Below, one piece after another: positions 48,041-57,383 of a DNA stretch of 64,000 bases (its first letter is position 1; every line of letters begins with the position of its first letter). Below the pieces are notes generated by a model. It saw only the letters and a program-made list of their open reading frames with translations. It made no database searches and was not told the origin of the DNA. Origin of the DNA: Hyphomicrobium zavarzinii ATCC 27496. GTDB lineage: Bacteria > Pseudomonadota > Alphaproteobacteria > Rhizobiales > Hyphomicrobiaceae. The DNA lies in contig NZ_KB911255.1 in NCBI RefSeq assembly GCF_000383415.1, forward strand, positions 604,001 to 668,000, read 5' to 3'. The translations under genes and the position numbers were made by a program.

Positions 48041-48433
48041 ATGAGCGGAAGCGAGAATGCGCACGAGCGGGGCCAGAGCGTGTCGCCAATCGTGGCGGGT
48101 CTGCTCGCGCGTTGCCCCCGGTGCGGCCAGGGCTCCCTGTTTCACAACGGCCTGATGCTGAAGCCTGCCTGCAGCAAGTGCGGTCTCGACTACAAGTTCA
48201 TCGACACCGGAGACGGCCCCGCCGTTTTCGCCATCCTGATCCTCGGCTTCGTGGTGCTGGGGCTCGCGCTCATCGTCGAATTCCGCTTCGGGCCGCCGCT
48301 TTGGGTCCATGTGGCACTGTGGGGCGTTGTCACGCCGCTCTTGGCGTTCATTCTGCTGCGGTTCCTCAAGGCGATCCTGATCGCGCTGCAGTGGGTCAAC
48401 AAAGCGGAAGAGGGCCGGTTGGCCAAGGACTGA
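48041..48433 (+). CDS. DUF983 family zinc-ribbon membrane protein
   Basis: The 130-residue protein has an N-terminal four-cysteine ribbon (CPRCGQGSLF and CSKCGLDY) and two TM helices (about 58-80 and 86-108). A gene of this family stands between ctaE and surf1 in many Alphaproteobacteria, so a part in oxidase assembly is likely but not proven. GGAGACGG lies just before ATG 48041. It ends 1 nt before surf1. Confidence 0.88.
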   Translation: MSGSENAHERGQSVSPIVAGLLARCPRCGQGSLFHNGLMLKPACSKCGLDYKFIDTGDGPAVFAILILGFVVLGLALIVEFRFGPPLWVHVALWGVVTPLLAFILLRFLKAILIALQWVNKAEEGRLAKD

Positions 48434-48434
48434 C

Positions 48435-49190
48435 ATGACATCCGGCGATCTCAATGGCGGCGCGCCGCGCGGCCGTAGCCTCATGGTGCCGGCGCTGATG
48501 ACGCTCGTGGCGCTGCCAATTCTGCTCGGACTCGGCTTTTGGCAGCTCGAGCGGCTGGCCTGGAAAGAGACGCTGATCGCCTCGATCAACGAGAGCCTCG
48601 GCAAGGAGCCCATGCCGCTGGAGCAGCCGGCGGAGGCTTGGAAGCAGCTCGGCCACGAGGAGTACCGGCCGGTTTCTGTGAGCGGGCATTTCCGCCATGG
48701 GGACGAGCGACGCCTGTTCGCCGTCGACGCGGAGGGGCCGGGCTGGCACATCTACACGCCGTTCGAGACGGACGGCGGCAAGATCCTGTTCGTCAATCGC
48801 GGCTTCGTGCCGGAGGAGTTCAAGGAGCCCGCGGCGCGGGCCGCCGGGCAGATCGAGGGCCGCGTGACCGTCCGCGGGCTCGTGCGCAAGGCCGGCGTCA
48901 AAGGGTGGTTCGAGCCGGATGCCGACCGGACGCGAAACGTCTGGTATTGGCGGGATCTCGACGGCATGGCGGCCTCGCTGGGCTCGGACGAGGACCGGGC
49001 GCGGGTGCTGCCGTTCTTCGTCGACGCGACAGCTGAGCCTGCCAATCCGGGCGGCTGGCCCAAGGGGGGCGTGACCCGGCTCGACATTCCGAACCGCCAT
49101 CTCGAATATGCGCTGACCTGGTTCGGTCTCGCTGCCACCTTGCTCGCAGTGTTCGCGGCGTTTGCCTGGACGCGGCGACGGAACGCATAG
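48435..49190 (+). CDS. surf1: Surf1 family cytochrome oxidase assembly protein
   Basis: Helps insert haem a into subunit I. The 251-residue protein has one TM at each end (about 17-37 and 222-243) and a periplasmic loop. Motifs are LGFWQLERLAWKE, VNRGFVPEEFK and the terminal NRHLEYALTWFGLA, all Surf1 hallmarks. Start ATG 48435 follows the DUF983 stop by 1 nt (TGACATG), suggesting coupling. Confidence 0.94.
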   Translation: MTSGDLNGGAPRGRSLMVPALMTLVALPILLGLGFWQLERLAWKETLIASINESLGKEPMPLEQPAEAWKQLGHEEYRPVSVSGHFRHGDERRLFAVDAEGPGWHIYTPFETDGGKILFVNRGFVPEEFKEPAARAAGQIEGRVTVRGLVRKAGVKGWFEPDADRTRNVWYWRDLDGMAASLGSDEDRARVLPFFVDATAEPANPGGWPKGGVTRLDIPNRHLEYALTWFGLAATLLAVFAAFAWTRRRNA

Positions 49191-49354
49191 GGGCGGGAGC
49201 CCGCCGTCCGGCCTTGGCTTGATCGCAGGCGGGCCGCCCGGTACAGCGTTAGAGACAAGATCGGATCCCGGCTCGGAAGCCGGTTTCCGCGCGTTTCCGG
49301 CCAACACTCGATCGTTTGCGGCCGGCAGCCCGTACAACCCAGGATGCCAAGCTC

Positions 49355-50764
49355 GTGACCTATATTTCCACCCGGGGCGAAGTGCTTTCCCTCACCTTCG
49401 AGGATGTGCTGCTGCAGGGGCTCGCCCGCGACGGAGGGCTCTATGTGCCCGAGACGTGGCCTGCGCTCTCGCGCGAGACCATCGCCTCGTTTGCCGGCCG
49501 GCCGTTCGCGGAGGTGGCCGTCGAGGTGATGGCGCCCTTCGTCGGCGGGTCGATCGACAAGTCGACGCTGCTCGGCATGGCGCGTGATGCCTACGGCCAG
49601 TTCGGCCATCCGGCGGTGACGCCGCTCGTGCAGATCGACCGCAACCGGTGGGTGCTGGAGCTGTTCCACGGGCCGACGCTCGCGTTCAAGGACGTGGCGA
49701 TGCAGCTTCTCGCGCGGCTCATGGATCATGCGCTCGCGAAGCGCGGCCAACGCGCGACCATCGTGGGCGCGACGTCCGGCGATACGGGGGGGGCCGCAAT
49801 CGAGGCGTTCCGCTCTTCGAAGCGCGTCGATGTCGTGATCCTCTTTCCAGATGGGCGCGTTTCGGATGTCCAGCGGCGGATGATGACCACGCCGAAGGAA
49901 GCGAACGTACACGCGGTTGCGATCAAGGGCACGTTCGACGACTGCCAGGCGCTGGTCAAAGCGATGTTCAACGACCATGCGTTCCGCGACCGGCTCTCGC
50001 TCTCGGGCGTGAACTCCATCAACTGGGCCCGCATCGTGGCGCAGGTCACGTACTATTTCGTCGCTGGCGCGGCGCTCGGTGCGCCGCATCGGCCGATCAC
50101 CGTCTCCGTGCCGACCGGCAATTTCGGCGATATTCTCGCGGGGTGGGTGGCCAAGCGCATGGGCTTGCCGATCGAGCGGCTCGTCATCGCCTCCAACGAG
50201 AACGACATCCTTCCGCGCGCCCACGCGACCGGCGTCTACGAGATGCGGGGCGTGGTGGAGACGACGTCGCCTTCGATGGACATCCAGATCTCCTCGAATT
50301 TCGAGCGCTACCTGTTTGAGGCATCTGGGCGCGACGCCGGGTTCATCCGCGGCGCGATGGGCTCGCTCTCGCAGGGCGGGCGTTTCGATCTCGCGGGAAC
50401 GGCCGCGCAGTTCAAGAGCGATTTCGCGGCTTCGTCGGCCTCTGAAGCAGAGGTGGCGGATGCCATCCGGCGCACGCGCGTGGCGAGCGGCTATCTTCTG
50501 GATCCGCATACGGCCTGCGGTCTCGTTGCGCTCGAAAAGACGGTTCCGCAGTCGGCGGTGCCCGGCATCGTGCTCTCGACCGCGCATCCCGCGAAGTTTC
50601 CCGACGCGATGGAGCGGATCACGGGCGAGCGGCCCGGCCTGCCGCCGCGTCTCTCGAACCTGCTCACGGATGCCGAGCGCTATCCTGTTCTCGAAAACGA
50701 CGTCGAGGCGGTAAAACGCTTTGTCGAGGGGACGGTGCAGCCGGCTTCCGCGGGGGCGTCATGA
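49355..50764 (+). CDS. thrC: Threonine synthase
   Basis: Makes threonine from phosphohomoserine. The 469-residue PLP enzyme starts with GTG 49355 (TYISTRGEVLSLTFEDVLLQGLARDGGLYVPE, the usual N-terminus) behind AGGA. The PLP lysine lies in HGPTLAFKDVAMQLL, and the phosphate site in ATSGDTGGAA. The upstream ATG 49316 lacks similarity. It overlaps the M16 gene by ATGA. Confidence 0.95.
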   Translation: MTYISTRGEVLSLTFEDVLLQGLARDGGLYVPETWPALSRETIASFAGRPFAEVAVEVMAPFVGGSIDKSTLLGMARDAYGQFGHPAVTPLVQIDRNRWVLELFHGPTLAFKDVAMQLLARLMDHALAKRGQRATIVGATSGDTGGAAIEAFRSSKRVDVVILFPDGRVSDVQRRMMTTPKEANVHAVAIKGTFDDCQALVKAMFNDHAFRDRLSLSGVNSINWARIVAQVTYYFVAGAALGAPHRPITVSVPTGNFGDILAGWVAKRMGLPIERLVIASNENDILPRAHATGVYEMRGVVETTSPSMDIQISSNFERYLFEASGRDAGFIRGAMGSLSQGGRFDLAGTAAQFKSDFAASSASEAEVADAIRRTRVASGYLLDPHTACGLVALEKTVPQSAVPGIVLSTAHPAKFPDAMERITGERPGLPPRLSNLLTDAERYPVLENDVEAVKRFVEGTVQPASAGAS

Positions 50765-52056
50765 CGGAAGAGATCTCGCGGCTCTCCAACGGTCTCACGG
50801 TCATCACCCACACGATGCCGCATCTCGAGACCACGTCGCTCGGGATCTGGGTCGGGGTGGGGTCCCGCAGCGAGACGCTGGCCGAGAACGGCATCTCGCA
50901 TTTTCTCGAACATATGTCGTTCAAGGGAACGGCGAGCCGCTCGGCGCAGGCTATCGCCGAGGAGATCGAAGCGGTTGGCGGAGAGCTGAACGCTGCGACG
51001 GGGCTCGAGACCACCGCCTATTTCGCCCGGGTTCTTAAGGGCGACGAAGGGGTTGCGCTGGAGATCCTGGCCGACATTCTGCTCAACTCGAGGTTTTCAT
51101 CCGACGAACTCGAACGCGAGCGCGAGGTGATCCTGCAGGAGATCGCGGCCACGCGAGACGTGCCTGACGACATCGCCTTCGAGCTGATGAACGAGGCGGC
51201 CTACCCCGGCCAGGCGCTCGGGCGAACCATCCTGGGGCCGGCCGCCAACGTGAAGCGATTTTCGCCGGCTGATCTGCAGCAATTCCTGAAAACCCACTAC
51301 CGGCCCGGCAGCATGGTGCTCGCGGCGGCCGGCGCCGTCCACCACGAGCCTCTGGTCCGCCACGCTGAGGCCCTATTCGGGGGGCTCACTTCCCATGGAA
51401 TCGAGGGTGAGGAGCAGGCGCGCTACCACGGTGGCATCCGTTGGGATCACAAACGTTTCGAGCAGAGCCATCTCGTGCTTGCGTTCGAAGGTCCTTCCTA
51501 TCGCGCTCAGGAGTATTTCACGGCCCAGGTTTTCTCGGGTCTCTTTGGCGGAGGGATGTCGTCCCGCCTGTTCCAGGAGGCTCGTGAGAAGCGGGGGCTT
51601 TGCTATTCGATCTATTCGTCCGCGTGGGGTCTCTCCGATACGGGGCTTCTCGCGGTGCACGCGGCGACGGGAACGGAAACGATGGCGAGCCTCATCGACG
51701 TGACGGGCACCGAGCTCGAGGATGTGGCGCGGCGCGGACCCTCCGAAGCGGAACTGAACCGGGCGAAAGCTCAGCTCAAGGCCGGGCTGCTAATGAGCTT
51801 GGAATCATCGTCTGCCCGTGCCGAGCAGATGGCACGGCAAATGTTGGCTTACGGACGGATTGTCGGCAGCGACGAGCTGATCCGAAACGTGGACGCGGTC
51901 AGCGTCGAGGATATCGGACGCTTCGCGCAGCAACTCATCGCGCGGAGCCCATCGGTCGCCGTGGTGGGAGCCGGAAAGGTTTCCGAACGGCTCGCGTCGG
52001 AAGCCGCGCAACGCATTGGGCGCGGGGCGGCAAGCTCGGAGGCAAGGACAGCCTGA
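50761..52056 (+). CDS. M16 family zinc peptidase (processing-peptidase-like)
   Basis: The 431-residue protein resembles mitochondrial processing peptidase beta-subunits. It carries the inverse zinc motif HFLEH (His47, Glu50, His51) and the third ligand Glu127 in REVILQEIAA, so it should be active. It has the FGGGMSSRLFQEAREKRGLCYS motif in its C-terminal half. No signal peptide. The start overlaps the thrC stop and the stop overlaps the next ATG (TGATG). The substrate is unknown. Confidence 0.92.
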   Translation: MTEEISRLSNGLTVITHTMPHLETTSLGIWVGVGSRSETLAENGISHFLEHMSFKGTASRSAQAIAEEIEAVGGELNAATGLETTAYFARVLKGDEGVALEILADILLNSRFSSDELEREREVILQEIAATRDVPDDIAFELMNEAAYPGQALGRTILGPAANVKRFSPADLQQFLKTHYRPGSMVLAAAGAVHHEPLVRHAEALFGGLTSHGIEGEEQARYHGGIRWDHKRFEQSHLVLAFEGPSYRAQEYFTAQVFSGLFGGGMSSRLFQEAREKRGLCYSIYSSAWGLSDTGLLAVHAATGTETMASLIDVTGTELEDVARRGPSEAELNRAKAQLKAGLLMSLESSSARAEQMARQMLAYGRIVGSDELIRNVDAVSVEDIGRFAQQLIARSPSVAVVGAGKVSERLASEAAQRIGRGAASSEARTA

Positions 52057-52655
52057 TGGCGTTCCTGAGGGCCGGAAACTCGTCGGAGTGGGCGGTCATC
52101 CAAGGCCGCGGGGTGTGGCTGCGTCCGCCGCTGATGAGCGACTACGCTCCTTGGGCGGAGCTCAGGACTTTAAGCCGCGCGCATCTCACGCCGTGGGAGC
52201 CGGCCTGGCCGCGGGACGACCTCACCAAGAGCGCTTACCGGCGCCGCGTGAAGCACTATCAGCGCGAGGCGCGCGACGACCTCGGCTATGCGTTTCTCAT
52301 CTTCGAAGCAGAGACAGACCGCCTGATGGGCGGCGTCACGCTGTCCAACGTCCGGCGCGGCGTTACGCAGTCGGCCATGCTCGGCTACTGGCTGGGGCTT
52401 CCCTTCGTAGGGCGCGGGCACATGACGGCGGCAGTGAAAGCCGTGCTGCCGCACGCCTTCGAGCAGCTTCGCCTGCATCGCATCGAGGCCGCAGTTCAGC
52501 CGACCAACGGGCGCTCCATCGAGGTGCTGACGCGCACGGGCTTTCTCAAGGAAGGGCTCGCCCGGCGCTATCTCAAGATCAACGGCGCCTGGCAGGATCA
52601 TGTCGTGTTCGCGATCCTCGCCGAGGACTGGATGGCCGGGGAGGTGCAACCGTGA
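52056..52655 (+). CDS. GNAT family N-acetyltransferase (RimJ-like)
   Basis: The 199-residue protein carries a GNAT domain of the RimJ/RimL type, e.g. MLGYWLGLPFVGRGHMTAAVKAVLPHAFEQLRLHRIEAAVQPTN-like segments, with the acetyl-CoA loop GRGHMTAA and NGRSIEVLTRTGF. It may acetylate a protein N-terminus. ATG 52056 overlaps the M16 stop; the gene ends with a GTGA overlap with the large GGDEF/EAL gene. Confidence 0.9.
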   Translation: MAFLRAGNSSEWAVIQGRGVWLRPPLMSDYAPWAELRTLSRAHLTPWEPAWPRDDLTKSAYRRRVKHYQREARDDLGYAFLIFEAETDRLMGGVTLSNVRRGVTQSAMLGYWLGLPFVGRGHMTAAVKAVLPHAFEQLRLHRIEAAVQPTNGRSIEVLTRTGFLKEGLARRYLKINGAWQDHVVFAILAEDWMAGEVQP

Positions 52656-55600
52656 GGGGCTTCGCGCGGCCGATCCTCCGTTGCGTCGCGCCTGGGGGTG
52701 TCGCGGGGCGGCTTGCCGCGCTGCTGCTCGCTGTCCTTTGCGGTGTCGTGCTCGCGGCTCGTCCCGCGCTCGCCCTCAAGGCGATCGAGATCAGCCCCGA
52801 CCAGGGCCGGATCGAGATCACGACGCTCGGCGATCTCTACGAAGCGCGCGGCGACAGCCTTCAGGTGGAAACAGCGGCCGGCGCGGATGGTCTTGCGAGC
52901 CGCATGTCGGTTTCCGCAACCACGTCGGGCACGAACCCCAACTGGATCGTGTTCGCGCTCACCAATCCCACGGACCGGCCGGTGGAGCGCTGGCTGTCGG
53001 CGGATCGTTACAGCGTGATCGGCTCCGGCGTTGTGTGGCCGGATCTCGACGCGCGCCGCATCGAGGCGGTGACACCGTCGATCGGTTTCGTTCCCGAGCG
53101 CATCAAGAGCGACCGGGCGGATCTCTTCCGCATCACGCTCGAGCCCGGGCAGACCATTACCTACGTCGCCGAGATGAGCTCAGAGCGTTTCGTGCGCCTC
53201 TATCTCTGGAAGCCGCTCGACTACGAAATCAAGATCTCGGACCGCCAGCTCTTCAATGGCGTGTTGCTCGGCCTCACGGGTCTGATGGCGATCTTCCTGA
53301 CCGCCATCTTCGCCGCCAACCACAAGCTGATCTTCCCGGCATCGGCGCTCGTCGCTTGGTGCACGCTCGCCTATCTCTGCGTCGACTTCGGCTTCTTTCA
53401 TAAGCTGTTCCAGATGAAGCCCGAAGCCAATGCGGTCTACCGTGCGGCGGCGGAATCGGCGCTGGCGGCGAGCCTCGTTCTCTTCCTCCACGTGTTCCTG
53501 CGGCTTGCCTTGTGGCACGGCCTCATCCGGATGCTGATCAGCGTGTGGCTGCTGGCGCAGTTCTCGCTCATCGCCGTGGCGATCATCGATCCGAGGCTTG
53601 CTGCGACGTTCGCGCGTCTTTCCTTCGTGTTCATCGGTTTCACGGGCACTGGGCTCATTCTTTTCCTCGCGCTGCGCGGCCAGGATCGCGCGCTCTCGCT
53701 CATTCCCACTTGGATCCTGTTCCTGGTGTGGATCTTCGGCGCGGGCGTGGCTCTCACGGGCCAGCTCTCCGGCGAGGTGGTCGTGTTCGGGCTCGTGTCC
53801 GGCCTCGTGCTCATCCTGCTGTCGATCGGTTTCACCGTGACGCAGTACGCGTTCCGCTCAGGGGAGCCCGTCTATGGCGCCGCGCCTTCCGAACTCCAGG
53901 CCCGCTCCATTGCGGTGGACGCATCGGGCGCGGCCGTGTGGGAGTGGAATGCACGGCGTGACGAGGTGAAAGTCAGCCCCAGCGTCGATGCGCTGCTCGG
54001 GCTTTCTCCGGGCGACCTTTCCTCGCGCACCGACGAGTTCATGCGCCATCTGCATCCCTCCGACCGCGAGCGGTTCAGGCTTGCGCTGTTCACGGTGCAG
54101 GAGCGGCGCGACGGCAAGATCTGTTGCGATTTCCGTCTCCGCCAGGCGGACAACAACTATCGCTGGTTCGAGATCGAGGCGGCGGGCGTGCCGGGCACGG
54201 ATCCGCGCTCGTTCAAATGCGTCGGCCTCATTCGCGACGTGACGGATGCCAAGCGCGCGCACGAGCGGCTTCTGCACGATGCCGTTCACGACAGCCTGAC
54301 CGGACTTCCGAACCGCGAGCTTCTGCTCGACCGGCTTCAGGTCGCCATGCGGCGTGCGACGGCGGAGCCGCAGGTGCGGCCCACCATGCTCATCATCGAC
54401 ATCGACAAGTTCACGAGCGTCAACTCGTCTCTCGGCCTCGTGCTGGGCGATAGTTTGCTTCTCACGATCGCCCGGCGTCTGCAGCGTCACCTCGGCCCTA
54501 ACGACACGCTCGCGCGCGTCAGCGGCGATCGGTTTGCGCTGCTGGTGCTTGCCGACCAGTCCGTGGGCGAGCTCGCCCAGCACGCGGAGCGCATTCGCCG
54601 CTCGCTCCGGTCGCCGATCAAGATCGCAGGGCAGGAGATCGTGCTCACCGGCTCGATCGGTATCGCGATGTTCGAGAACGAGGAGAAGAGCCACGATCTT
54701 CTCAAGAAGGCCGAGATTGCCATGTTCCGCGCCAAGCGCGCGGGCGCGGACCGCATCGAGGTCTTCACGCCCGAGATGCGCGGCGAGCAGGACGACCGCG
54801 CCGCGCTCGAAGCCGAGCTGCGCCGGGCGATGGAGAAGAACCAGGTTCGCATCGCCTACCTGCCCATCATCTATCTTCCAACCGAGGAGCTGGCGGGCTT
54901 CGAGGCCGTTGCGCGGTGGGATCATCCGCAGCTCGGCACCATAGATCCGTCGGTGTTCGTTCCGTTTGCCGATGAGACGGATCTCGTGGCCAAGCTCGGA
55001 GCCTATCTCCTGCAGCGGGCCTCGCGCGATGTCATCGCGTGGCAAAAGGAATTTCCGCGCAGCGAGGCGCCGCTGTTCGTCAGCGTCAATATCTCGTGCC
55101 GGCATCTCTTCCGGCAGGACGTGATTCAGGAGATCCGCCACATTCTCGGGCGCACCGTGGTGCCGAAAGGCTCGCTGCGCCTTGAGGTGACGGAGCAGAT
55201 CGCGCTCGAAAATCCGGAGCAGTCGACGGAAGTGCTCGAGTGGCTGCGCGGGGCGGGCGCGGAGATCGTGCTCGACGAGTTCGGTACCGGCTATTCGTCG
55301 CTCGCCTATCTCGACCGTTTGCCGTTCGACACGGTGAAGATCGATCAGTCCCTCATGCAGGGTGGAAATGCGAAGAGCAGCAACGAAGGCCAGCTCGTCC
55401 GCTCGATGGTGGCGCTTGCCCACGAGCTCAGCAAGAAGGTCGTGGCCAAGGGCGTCGAGACCGAGAGCGAGGTCGGGTTCCTGCGTTCGATCGGGTGCGA
55501 GTATGCGCAGGGCGCTTACTGCGGCGATGCCATCGCCGAGGCCGAGGTGCTGCAGGTGCTCGCGACGGTGCGGACCACCGAGAACAAGCACAAGCCGGTC

Positions 55601-56524
55601 GGCGTGTTCCGTCCGAAAACGAAGAAGCGGCGTGGCGGCAAAGCGCAGGGCGCTCCCTCGCACAAGCCGGATGAGGCCGTGGTGGCTGCCGCCGGTGCCG
55701 CCCAGGCCGCCAATGCGCCGCCGCCGATGGGCGCGAATGGCGCCGCGCGGCCGCCTTCTGCTCCGCCGCCGCGAGCATTGCACGCTCCGCAGGCCGAGCA
55801 GCGTCCGCGTGAGGACAGCGCGCAACTGGCCGCACGGCGCGGGCGTCTGCGTCCGGAGCGTGTAAACGGTACATCGCCGGAGCCTCATGCGAACGGCAAG
55901 CCCGCCGCCATGCCGCCGCCGGGCGTTCCACCCCAACCGACGGTGCCGCTTGGTGCCGCGCCTCCGGCAGCAGCGTTTGCTCCGCCACCGCCTGCCGCGG
56001 GACCAGTGCCGTCTGCCCCACAGCTCATGACGCGCCTTGCCGATGTGTTGCCGGATGTGGTGCCGATGGCTTCGGCTCCGCCTGCCGGGATCGCAAAGCC
56101 GCGTGCGCCCGCACCCGGGCCGGATATGCCGCCGCCGCTTCGTGGCGCCGATCTGCCACCTCCGCCGATGCCGCCGCCCTCACCGCCGCCGCTGCCGGGA
56201 CCAGCTCTCTCAGCGCTCACGCCGCCTGCGCCGCCGCCACACGTCGTGCCCGAGGCGCCGCGGCCTATTCTGGTGCAGCCTGCTCCTCCGCCTGTTCCTG
56301 GCGCGGGTCTGCCTGCCGGTCTGCCGCCGAACATCGGGGTGCAGCCGTCACCGTCCGGCCCGCCACAGGTTCAGCCGAGGGTTCAGGCCGCAAAGCCCGC
56401 ACCAGCCGCCGCCAGCCGCCCTGCTCCCGGGCCCGCGCGGCCCGATCCGGATTTCTCGAACCTGCCGCCCGCGATCGCCGAGAGCCTCGCACGCCTGGCC
56501 GGTGTTGCGCGTAAACAGAATTGA
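52652..56524 (+). CDS. Membrane PAS-GGDEF-EAL protein with proline-rich tail
   Basis: A 1290-residue protein starting with GTG 52652 (GGGGAGG upstream; GTGA overlap with the GNAT gene). Order: signal/TM (about 15-40); periplasmic domain (about 42-190); about seven TMs (about 195-400, 7TMR-like); PAS (about 420-540); GGDEF (about 548-700); EAL (about 735-975); then a tail rich in Pro and Ala (about 985-1290). The GGDEF signature is replaced by SGDRF (Ser624), so cyclase activity is unlikely. In the EAL domain the Glu of EAL is kept (GFEAVARWDHP, Glu751), as are NISCRH, LEVTE, VKID and GVETE. The double-Asp motif is DEFGTG instead of DDFGTG, so phosphodiesterase activity is uncertain. It may be a c-di-GMP sensor. 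Confidence 0.88.
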   Translation: MRGFARPILRCVAPGGVAGRLAALLLAVLCGVVLAARPALALKAIEISPDQGRIEITTLGDLYEARGDSLQVETAAGADGLASRMSVSATTSGTNPNWIVFALTNPTDRPVERWLSADRYSVIGSGVVWPDLDARRIEAVTPSIGFVPERIKSDRADLFRITLEPGQTITYVAEMSSERFVRLYLWKPLDYEIKISDRQLFNGVLLGLTGLMAIFLTAIFAANHKLIFPASALVAWCTLAYLCVDFGFFHKLFQMKPEANAVYRAAAESALAASLVLFLHVFLRLALWHGLIRMLISVWLLAQFSLIAVAIIDPRLAATFARLSFVFIGFTGTGLILFLALRGQDRALSLIPTWILFLVWIFGAGVALTGQLSGEVVVFGLVSGLVLILLSIGFTVTQYAFRSGEPVYGAAPSELQARSIAVDASGAAVWEWNARRDEVKVSPSVDALLGLSPGDLSSRTDEFMRHLHPSDRERFRLALFTVQERRDGKICCDFRLRQADNNYRWFEIEAAGVPGTDPRSFKCVGLIRDVTDAKRAHERLLHDAVHDSLTGLPNRELLLDRLQVAMRRATAEPQVRPTMLIIDIDKFTSVNSSLGLVLGDSLLLTIARRLQRHLGPNDTLARVSGDRFALLVLADQSVGELAQHAERIRRSLRSPIKIAGQEIVLTGSIGIAMFENEEKSHDLLKKAEIAMFRAKRAGADRIEVFTPEMRGEQDDRAALEAELRRAMEKNQVRIAYLPIIYLPTEELAGFEAVARWDHPQLGTIDPSVFVPFADETDLVAKLGAYLLQRASRDVIAWQKEFPRSEAPLFVSVNISCRHLFRQDVIQEIRHILGRTVVPKGSLRLEVTEQIALENPEQSTEVLEWLRGAGAEIVLDEFGTGYSSLAYLDRLPFDTVKIDQSLMQGGNAKSSNEGQLVRSMVALAHELSKKVVAKGVETESEVGFLRSIGCEYAQGAYCGDAIAEAEVLQVLATVRTTENKHKPVGVFRPKTKKRRGGKAQGAPSHKPDEAVVAAAGAAQAANAPPPMGANGAARPPSAPPPRALHAPQAEQRPREDSAQLAARRGRLRPERVNGTSPEPHANGKPAAMPPPGVPPQPTVPLGAAPPAAAFAPPPPAAGPVPSAPQLMTRLADVLPDVVPMASAPPAGIAKPRAPAPGPDMPPPLRGADLPPPPMPPPSPPPLPGPALSALTPPAPPPHVVPEAPRPILVQPAPPPVPGAGLPAGLPPNIGVQPSPSGPPQVQPRVQAAKPAPAAASRPAPGPARPDPDFSNLPPAIAESLARLAGVARKQN

Positions 56525-56606
56525 GGATGGCAGCGGGCAGCAGGCAACACGTAGCCGAGGGATACATCCGGCTGCGAACTCGCTCGCTGGTTGGATTTAG
56601 CCGAGC

Positions 56607-57221
56607 CTAAGCGTGGCCAGCGTCGCTCACGAGATGGGACGGGTCGACGCCGATCTTGGCGAGGGCGCGTGCATACTTGTCCTCGATGTCGGGATCGAAC
56701 AGCAGGTCGAGATCCGGCGGGCAGTGCAGCCAGCCGTTGGCCTGGATCTCGCTTTCCAATTGTCCCGCTGACCATCCGGCATAGCCGAGCGCCAGCATGG
56801 CGTGCAGCGGGCCTTCTCCGCAGGCGATCGCTTTCAGAATCTCGATCGAAGCCGTGAGACTGACCTCGTGGTCGATTGGCAGCGTGGATTCCGTCGAATA
56901 GTAGTCGGACGAGTGAAGCACGAAGCCGCGGCCCGTCTCGACAGGACCGCCGACGTGAACCTGCCGTTCGAGGATGTCGTTCGAAATTCCTTCGTCGGAG
57001 CCGCTCGGAATGATGCCGAGGCGCTCAAGCAGATCCGGAAAGCTGATGTGATCGGCGCGGTGATTGATGATGAGACCCATTGCACCATCATCGGAATGGG
57101 CACACATGTAGATGACCGAGCGGGCAAATCGCCGGTCCGTCATCAATGGCATCGCGACGAGAAGCTGTCCCTTGAGGAAGGTGTCGCTCCGTCTCTTGCG
57201 CTTCGATCTCGGCGTGGTCAT
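56607..57221 (-). CDS. UPF0301 family protein YqgE/AlgH
   Basis: The 204-residue protein has the family N-terminus [37 protein letters not shown] and [17 protein letters not shown], ending in the [32 protein letters not shown] block. No enzymatic function is established; AlgH regulates alginate in Pseudomonas. The N-terminus is basic (SKRKRR). It is divergent from the next gene. Confidence 0.92.
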   Translation of the reverse strand: MTTPRSKRKRRSDTFLKGQLLVAMPLMTDRRFARSVIYMCAHSDDGAMGLIINHRADHISFPDLLERLGIIPSGSDEGISNDILERQVHVGGPVETGRGFVLHSSDYYSTESTLPIDHEVSLTASIEILKAIACGEGPLHAMLALGYAGWSAGQLESEIQANGWLHCPPDLDLLFDPDIEDKYARALAKIGVDPSHLVSDAGHA

Positions 57222-57383
57222 GGATCGAGACTAGCCCCCACTGAGGCCGCATGTGAAGCCGTGTTTTGTGCCGCGCAAAATCGCTTTACGCCGTATAGAT
57301 ACGGTCGCGAGGCTGTGCGGAGGAGCCCCGCCGCTGTGCCAAATCCTTGGGCTTTTGTCTGTGCGAAAGAGAGCCGAAACTTC

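Noticed and set aside
52016-52651. In-frame upstream extension of the GGDEF/EAL gene
   Set aside because: This part overlaps the GNAT gene in another frame and has shadow-like composition; GTG 52652 has a good ribosome-binding site and starts a signal-like segment.
56802-57383. In-frame upstream extension of the DsbD-alpha-like gene
   Set aside because: Antisense to yqgE; the signal peptide starts at 57384.
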